27,633 bases of DNA, taken from assembly GCA_002317595.1 (NCBI GenBank), contig DCHL01000043.1, positions 13,467 to 41,099 on the forward strand. The letters are read 5' to 3'. This DNA comes from Lachnospiraceae bacterium UBA1753. GTDB taxonomy: Bacteria > Bacillota > Clostridia > Lachnospirales > Lachnospiraceae. How positions within the stretch are numbered: the stretch's first letter is position 1; every line of letters begins with the position of its first letter. The notes beneath the pieces were generated by a model that saw nothing but the letters and a program-made list of their open reading frames with translations, had not been told where the DNA came from and did no database searches. This document shows positions 23,128-27,633 of this stretch, piece by piece. The position numbers and the translations under genes are program-made.

Positions 23128-24270
23128 ATGATATTTGAAACAGAAAGACTTATTATTCGTCCCTGGGACGAGAGCGATGCAGAGAGTTTATATGAGTATG
23201 CAAAGGACCCGCAGGTGGGACCGATAGCAGGATGGCCAGTGCATACCAGTGTTGAAAACAGCAGAGATGTTATAAAATATGTGCTCTCGGCTGATGAGAC
23301 ATATGCTGTATGCCTGAAGGGCGACAACAGAGCAATTGGCAGTATTGGGCTGATTCCTCCTGCACAGTCCCACACAGAGGCGAAAGAGGATGAGATGGAA
23401 GTGGGATACTGGATTGGAGTTCCCTTCTGGGGCCAGGGACTTATTCCTGAAGCTGTGAAGAGAATTCAAGAGCATGCATTTGTGGACCTTGGATGCAGCG
23501 CTCTCTGGTGCGGATATTACGATGGCAACGAGAAGTCGAAGCGGGCACAGGAGAAGTGCGGCTTTATTTTTCACCACACAGAGGAAAATAAGCCCTGCGA
23601 ACTCATGGGTGACGTGAGGACTGAGCACTTCACCCGCCTGACGCGTGAGGAGTGGGAAAAACTGGGAAACGGCAGTCGCGTGGTCCTGTATGTGCATGGC
23701 AAGGGCGGAAGTGCTGATGAGGCGGAGCACTACAGGGATCTGTTCCCGGGCTATGAGATTTACGGATTTGATTACAAGGCAGCGAATCCCTGGGAGGCCT
23801 ATGATGAGTTTAAGGAAAAGGCTACTGAACTTAAGCAAAAGTACAGCGAGATTGTTCTGGTGGCAGGGAGCATCGGCGCTTATTTTTCATTGCATTCAGG
23901 GCTTGATCATTTCGTGAACAGAGCATTTTTGATCTCACCGGTCGTGAATCTCGAGAGGCTGATTATGGATATGATTGGCTGGGCTGGCACCACGGAAGAG
24001 GAACTAAAGAAACAGGGCATAATCAAGGTGGATTTTGGTGAGGACCTGTCCTGGGAGTATCTGACTTATGTAAGGGAGCATCCTGTTTTCTGGGAAGTTC
24101 CGACGAAGATTCTGTACGGAAGCGCCGACAATCTGCAGTCTATGGACACGATTAATGGATTTGCGGAAAAAAGTAAGGCCCGCGTGACTGTTATAGAGGG
24201 CGCAGAGCACTGGTTCCATACAGAGGAGCAGATGAAGTTTCTCGACGACTGGATTACTGAAAGGATGTGA
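23128..24270 (+). CDS. GNAT N-acetyltransferase fused to an alpha/beta hydrolase
   Basis: The protein has 380 residues; GAGG lies about eight bases before the ATG. Residues 1-175 are a RimJ/RimL-type GNAT domain: it opens 'FETERLIIRPWDESDAESLY', and has 'GYWIGVPFWGQGLIPEAVK' at about 93-111 for acetyl-CoA binding and 'NEKSKRAQEKCGF'. Residues 183-380 start 'SRVVLYVHGKGGSADEA' and carry a likely hydrolase triad: Ser248 in 'VAGSIGAYF', Asp334 in 'YGSADNLQS' and His361 in 'EGAEHWFH'. The nucleophile elbow reads A-G-S-I-G rather than the usual G-x-S-x-G. The two halves are in one uninterrupted frame. Substrates are unknown. It stands alone between repeat-rich gaps. Confidence 0.85.
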   Translation: MIFETERLIIRPWDESDAESLYEYAKDPQVGPIAGWPVHTSVENSRDVIKYVLSADETYAVCLKGDNRAIGSIGLIPPAQSHTEAKEDEMEVGYWIGVPFWGQGLIPEAVKRIQEHAFVDLGCSALWCGYYDGNEKSKRAQEKCGFIFHHTEENKPCELMGDVRTEHFTRLTREEWEKLGNGSRVVLYVHGKGGSADEAEHYRDLFPGYEIYGFDYKAANPWEAYDEFKEKATELKQKYSEIVLVAGSIGAYFSLHSGLDHFVNRAFLISPVVNLERLIMDMIGWAGTTEEELKKQGIIKVDFGEDLSWEYLTYVREHPVFWEVPTKILYGSADNLQSMDTINGFAEKSKARVTVIEGAEHWFHTEEQMKFLDDWITERM

Positions 24271-24274
24271 CCGA

Positions 24275-24428
24275 GTCCCGTCTCGCGCTCTTGAGAACAA
24301 AAAGGATCATCCAAAAGGATGGTCCTTTTTCGTTCTCGATGAGCACTTCAAATCGAGACGGGACGACCTGCCAGGTGCAGCTTCAGCTGCGCGTGGCGAT
24401 ACCTTGTTTGTCCCGTCTCGCGCTCTTG
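24275..24428. repeat. Nested inverted/direct repeat element around the terminator
   Basis: The 19-base sequence GTCCCGTCTCGCGCTCTTG is present at 24275-24293 and again, identical, at 24410-24428. Between them, CGAGACGGGAC at 24354-24364 is the exact reverse complement of the first 11 bases of both copies. It can therefore pair with the left copy, enclosing the terminator, or with the right copy, enclosing a segment with its own small hairpins (ACCTGCCAGGT and GCAGCTTCAGCTGC). No reading frame of note lies in it. Confidence 0.75.
24293..24337 (+). terminator. Bidirectional intrinsic terminator after the GNAT fusion gene
   Basis: AAAAAGGATCATCC (24299-24312) and GGATGGTCCTTTTT (24317-24330) pair with one mismatch around an AAAA loop. 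GAGAAC (24293-24298) and GTTCTC (24332-24337) extend the stem. The A run on the left and T run on the right allow termination in both directions. It begins 22 bases after the stop codon. Confidence 0.85.
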
Positions 24429-24492
24429 TAGAATTGCTAAGAAATGTTGAAATATCAATGTTTCTGAGTTTTTTATTCTGCAAATAAAAGGG

Positions 24493-24498
24493 TATAAT
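24493..24498 (+). promoter_or_regulatory. Possible -10 element for the secreted-protein gene
   Basis: TATAAT is a perfect consensus -10 hexamer preceded by GGG. The matching -35 position (24470-24475, TTTTTA) is poor, so an activator may be needed. A transcript from here would have a leader of about 210 bases, in which I see the repeats and dyads listed separately and no gene. Confidence 0.4.
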
Positions 24499-24555
24499 TC
24501 GGTCAAATGAAAGATATATTAATATTGAAATAAATACATCTTCACATTACAATTA

Positions 24556-24600
24556 GTCACATAAAGTCACAATGTGGATAAATAGTCACAGAACATCACA
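24556..24600 (+). promoter_or_regulatory. Helically spaced GTCACA direct repeats in the leader of the secreted-protein gene
   Basis: GTCACA starts at 24556, 24566 and 24585, and ATCACA at 24595. The steps are 10, 19 and 10 bases, about one or two helical turns, which places all copies on one face of the DNA. A looser TTCACA starts at 24541. Such spacing suggests a binding site for a multimeric regulator; which one is unknown. The sites are downstream of the TATAAT, so repression or a second promoter is possible. Confidence 0.35.
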
Positions 24601-24616
24601 TCGAGCGATAAGTGCT

Positions 24617-24657
24617 ATAACGCAGCGTTATTATAACGAAAGAATTGCGATGCAATT
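24617..24657. promoter_or_regulatory. Two perfect short dyads upstream of the secreted-protein gene
   Basis: ATAACGC (24617-24623) and GCGTTAT (24625-24631) form a perfect palindrome around one base. AATTGC (24643-24648) and GCAATT (24652-24657) form a second around three bases. They may be operators for dimeric regulators; the spans are too short to act as terminators. Confidence 0.35.
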
Positions 24658-24716
24658 ATTGAGTTTTGAATTGAGAAAATATTATTCACAAATGCTTAGT
24701 CATGGAGGGAGAGAAC

Positions 24717-27521
24717 ATGAAGAGAAAACTTGGTATTTTTCTTGCTGCTGTACTGACATTAACAAGCGTGATGCCGGTTATGGCGGCTGAACCAGTAACA
24801 GAAGAGGTGGTTTCTGAGATAATCGAAGCGGATGGAACTGCCATGGATGAGGTTTCTGTTCAGGATGAGTCAGAAAATGCATTCACAATCACTGTCGGAA
24901 CAGAAACAAAGCAGTATCCTGCGGATAAGTTCATCGAGGTCATGGATGCGGCGACCAAGGCGGCAGATGCTGACACAGAGATCGAAGTCAGTTTATCTGC
25001 GGATATTGACACGAATAAGGCCCCGGTTGTTATCTGGGGAGGAAAGGTGGACCTCAATCTTGGAGGAAATACGCTGACTGCTGGTGGTGAATGTGTTTAT
25101 GACAACAGGGATTGCGGGATTAAGGATTATAAAGAGTGGAGTTCGTATGCTGAGAATTGTAGGTCTGACTCTGCAATAATTGTTGCACCCAAGGCTGATT
25201 CTGACGCGGGCCTGAAAGTGATTGGAAATGGTGGTGTAATTCGGGTTGATGATAATAAGCGTAACTGTGTTGTGGGAATAACAGTTGCCCAAAATGGAAT
25301 TCTTGACGTTGGAAGCGGAGTGACAATTGTAGCATCGGAAGGAATTGAGCTGGTTAATTCCAGTGTCACAGCCAGCTGCAGAATCGATGCCAGTAATGAT
25401 TTGTATGGAGCATATGGAATATTAACTAGGGAAAATTGTAATGTGGAACTTACGAATGCCATAATTAATGTTGAAAGTACTTCGTCATATGCTTCTTATG
25501 GAATTGAGTTGTGGAAGGACAGCAATTTCACTATGAAGGGTGGAACTATTACAGTCAACACTAAGGGGACTGGAGTTGCGGTAATGAAGCATAGTGGATC
25601 TGGCAGGTTCATAATGGCAGGGGAGAAAAGCAATTCAACAGCCAAGGATGACATTAAGATTAAAGTCACAGCAGATAACAAAAGTGAAGAATCCTCTGGT
25701 GTATATGTGGATGAGTATACGGATGCCGATAATCCTGCTTATATTAAGAATACAAAGATTGAGGTGTCTTCAGATAATGGAGATTATGTAAGTGGAATCA
25801 GATTCGTAAATGGAGAGGGTTCTAGTGTGCTGATTGAAAACTGCGATGTGACCGTTAAGAGTGCATGGAAACCAGAAGCTGGTGAAAGCAGCCCTTACGA
25901 GGTGTCAGGTATAATGAACTTTGCATATCCTGAAGTTACTTCATTTGACTCACAGATACGAAATGTAGTTGTCAAGAGTGAGGGAAATGGACGTGTAGAG
26001 GGAGTACGTGGCTATAATGTTGATGGGGTGGACATTTCGGTAAGTTCAGGCGGACTGGAAGCAGATGAATGGGTATACGGAATACTTACCCAGGGTGAGA
26101 AGGATATCTCGGTTAAGAATGCAAAGATTCTTGCAAGGGCCGAGAATGGCTGCGGAGTTTATGGAATTTCTAACTGGAACACAGAGGCCAAGGTCACAAT
26201 AGGAAGTAACTGTGAATTTGATGCAGATAGTGCCGATTCAGCTCGGGCCTTTGCCCACTTAAACTCTAAAAATCCAGACTATATGCCATATATTGCATCT
26301 GACGGAAAGTGGTTTGATAAGGACGGTAAACAGCTCTCCTTTGAGGAAGTAGCAGAGGCTAAATATGTGAGGACAACCAAGTCAAAGAAGACTGACCCGA
26401 CACCTGCAAATACCAAGACTGCTCTTTCAAAGCTTAAATTCACTTGGAATGAGAGTAATCAGGGCAGTGCCAAGTCGCCCTACCTGACCTATGATGGGAC
26501 GGAGAAAAAATTAGGCTTTAAGCTGGAAACCAGTGGTGGAACAGCCCTTGCGGAGGATACTGATTATACCGTGACCTACACCCATTCAAAGAAGGATTTC
26601 ACGAAGCCTGGAGTGGTAACTGTTAAGATTAAGGCTGCGGAGGGCAGCGAACTATACAAGGGTACACTTACTAAGAAGTATTCTATCAAGTCTGCAAAGC
26701 TTGCTGATATTATTGATGATCCAAATAAGAGCGATGATGATGGTAACTTATTATCAGTAGAGGTTAACGAGGGTTCACCGGTTACATATGACCCTAAGGG
26801 CGCAAGACCTTCAGTTAAGCTGATATATGATGGAAAAGTTCTGGAAGCAGGCAAGGATTATAAGGTGGTTAAGTACCTTAGAAATAAGTCTGCTGCAGAG
26901 GCTACTGCCACAAATCCACCTATGGTTCAGATTCTTGGAAAGGGCAATTTCACAGGAACGGTGAAGATTGCATTTACCATTGAACCAAAGTATGTCGATA
27001 CGGAGCTTCTTGATATCACGGTTAAGGATATCCTTAGTGACTGGCATCCCGGAAAGTTCAAGTCAAAGCCTGTGATTAAGGATGGCAAGAAGAAGCTTAA
27101 GGAAGGCAGAGATTACAAGGTAAAGTACTCGCTCTCTTCCAATATGATTGAAGAAATACCGGAGGATGGTAAGGTTGATGAAGGAAAGGAAGTTTTTGTC
27201 GAGATTTCAGGTATCGGAAATTACCAGTCATCAACTGTGGTTTCATACTTCGTCAGATATGCAATGCTAAATAAGTGCTCGGCAAAAGTTAAGGAGGGCG
27301 TGCATCTTCCTGCTTCGGCGGATGACATCACTCCCGAAATGCTCACAGTCATCAAGGATAAGGCCTCTAAGATGGAACTGGTACCGGATACTGATTATCT
27401 GATTACGGGCGCTCAGTACATCACAGGCAAGACAGATTATCTCAAGGTGACTATTGTTGGTGGAACTAACAACCTGTATGGTGGGGAGAAGACACTGAAA
27501 ATTAAACTTATCAAGAAATAG
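24717..27521 (+). CDS. Large secreted surface protein with helix-like repeats and Ig-like domains
   Basis: The protein has 934 residues from ATG 24717, which has GGAGGGAG five bases upstream; ATG 24702 lies inside that site and would spoil the signal peptide. A signal peptide is clear (MKRKLGIFLAAVLTLTSVMP, cleavage near VMA-AEP at 23-24). Residues 95-530 show short repeated strands rich in Asn, Val and Gly ('YGAYGILTRENCNVELTNA', 'YASYGIELWKDSNFTMKGG', 'VYGISNWNTEAKVTIG'), which suggests a right-handed parallel beta-helix. Residues 555-934 hold about four Ig-like repeats ('YDGTEKKLGFKLE', 'YDGKVLEAGKDYKVV', 'LGKGNFTGTVKIAFTIEP', 'GIGNYQSSTVVSYFV'), common in Lachnospiraceae extracellular proteins. 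No LPxTG, S-layer or choline-binding anchor is visible. It may bind glycans or cells; the ligand is unknown. Confidence 0.85.
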   Translation: MKRKLGIFLAAVLTLTSVMPVMAAEPVTEEVVSEIIEADGTAMDEVSVQDESENAFTITVGTETKQYPADKFIEVMDAATKAADADTEIEVSLSADIDTNKAPVVIWGGKVDLNLGGNTLTAGGECVYDNRDCGIKDYKEWSSYAENCRSDSAIIVAPKADSDAGLKVIGNGGVIRVDDNKRNCVVGITVAQNGILDVGSGVTIVASEGIELVNSSVTASCRIDASNDLYGAYGILTRENCNVELTNAIINVESTSSYASYGIELWKDSNFTMKGGTITVNTKGTGVAVMKHSGSGRFIMAGEKSNSTAKDDIKIKVTADNKSEESSGVYVDEYTDADNPAYIKNTKIEVSSDNGDYVSGIRFVNGEGSSVLIENCDVTVKSAWKPEAGESSPYEVSGIMNFAYPEVTSFDSQIRNVVVKSEGNGRVEGVRGYNVDGVDISVSSGGLEADEWVYGILTQGEKDISVKNAKILARAENGCGVYGISNWNTEAKVTIGSNCEFDADSADSARAFAHLNSKNPDYMPYIASDGKWFDKDGKQLSFEEVAEAKYVRTTKSKKTDPTPANTKTALSKLKFTWNESNQGSAKSPYLTYDGTEKKLGFKLETSGGTALAEDTDYTVTYTHSKKDFTKPGVVTVKIKAAEGSELYKGTLTKKYSIKSAKLADIIDDPNKSDDDGNLLSVEVNEGSPVTYDPKGARPSVKLIYDGKVLEAGKDYKVVKYLRNKSAAEATATNPPMVQILGKGNFTGTVKIAFTIEPKYVDTELLDITVKDILSDWHPGKFKSKPVIKDGKKKLKEGRDYKVKYSLSSNMIEEIPEDGKVDEGKEVFVEISGIGNYQSSTVVSYFVRYAMLNKCSAKVKEGVHLPASADDITPEMLTVIKDKASKMELVPDTDYLITGAQYITGKTDYLKVTIVGGTNNLYGGEKTLKIKLIKK

Positions 27522-27528
27522 AATATGG

Positions 27529-27561
27529 GGGCTGTTGCATTCTCGTGCGACAGCCCATTTT
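27529..27561 (+). terminator. Intrinsic terminator of the secreted-protein gene
   Basis: GGGCTGTTGCA (27529-27539) pairs with TGCGACAGCCC (27546-27556) over eleven positions with one wobble and a six-base loop, followed by ATTTTAC. It starts seven bases after the stop codon. Confidence 0.8.
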
Positions 27562-27607
27562 ACTGTTGTATTATACAATTAAATGATTAATATAAAGAAT
27601 TCAAGAT

Positions 27608-27633
27608 CACCCCTGAGCTTTAGCTCTGGGGTG
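27608..27633. other. Stem-loop cut by the window end
   Basis: CACCCC-T-GAGC and GCTC-T-GGGGTG form a ten-base-pair stem with a TTTA loop and one T-T mismatch. What follows is outside the window, so it could be a second terminator, one for a converging gene, or a repeat element. Confidence 0.5.

Noticed and set aside
22829..23131. 100-residue reading frame from a TTG that overlaps the GNAT fusion start by four bases (ATGA)
   Set aside because: Its first half is the second phased array read as YRL...EPI repeats, the composition is very basic, codon use (many AAA and ATA) differs from accepted genes, and there is no clear ribosome binding site. The shorter frame from ATG 23021 (36 residues) is equally unsupported.
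1..27633. tRNA, rRNA, insertion sequence or transposase genes
   Set aside because: I found no cloverleaf-like sequence, ribosomal RNA segment or transposase motif on either strand; a tRNA or ISfinder search could confirm.

Overview
The window reads as a chromosomal segment of a Lachnospiraceae-type Firmicute (Bacillota). The grounds are the tandem family-2 glycosyltransferases with an extra C-terminal domain, the secreted Ig-like protein with 'GKGNFTGT'-type repeats, heavy AGG/AGA and AAG codon use, strong AGGAG-like ribosome binding sites and U-tailed terminators. Species cannot be named from the sequence alone. Every gene I accept lies on the + strand.

Positions 1-18028 hold most of a cell-surface polysaccharide locus whose left end is cut off. 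It opens with the tail of a large glycosyltransferase-type protein, then two multi-domain GT2 proteins, a small DUF212/PAP2-like membrane protein and a phosphoglucomutase-type enzyme. Next come four membrane or lipid-sugar genes (GT87-like, GtrA-like, DPM1/GtrB-like GT2, and an LPG-synthase/flippase-like protein) that resemble a three-component lipid-linked sugar transfer module. They are followed by an APH-type kinase and a small HAD phosphatase of the EcbF/BcbF capsule type, two more GT2 enzymes, an initiating polyprenyl-phosphate sugar-1-phosphate transferase, a LytR-CpsA-Psr ligase and a rhamnosyltransferase-like GT2. Most genes overlap or lie within tens of bases of each other, as in an operon. 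The initiating transferase would build the lipid-linked unit, the GT2 enzymes extend it, the Gtr-like module decorates it, and the LCP protein would attach it to the wall.

Positions 18166-19992 are glmS, which supplies glucosamine-6-phosphate for UDP-GlcNAc. I see no glmS ribozyme core in its leader. Positions 20715-22400 encode a membrane-anchored HtrA/DegP-like protease. Positions 23128-24270 encode an unusual GNAT acetyltransferase/alpha-beta hydrolase fusion, and 24717-27521 a large secreted protein with a right-handed-helix-like repeat region and Ig-like repeats.

The most unusual content is intergenic. Two arrays of short motifs in strictly alternating orientation flank htrA (20157-20508 and 22580-22987). 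Their motif sequences differ (GGTGKAAT/ATTMCACC and TATWGGCTC/GAGCCNATA) but their geometry is the same. Neighbouring motif starts are 26-28, 35-38 or 47 bp apart, close to 2.5, 3.5 and 4.5 helical turns. I know of no named element with this design. The same gaps also carry direct-repeat blocks: 22 bp after the sugar transferase, 42 bp before glmS, 34-35 bp after glmS and 23 bp after htrA. A nested inverted element lies after the GNAT fusion, and helically spaced direct repeats precede htrA and the secreted protein.
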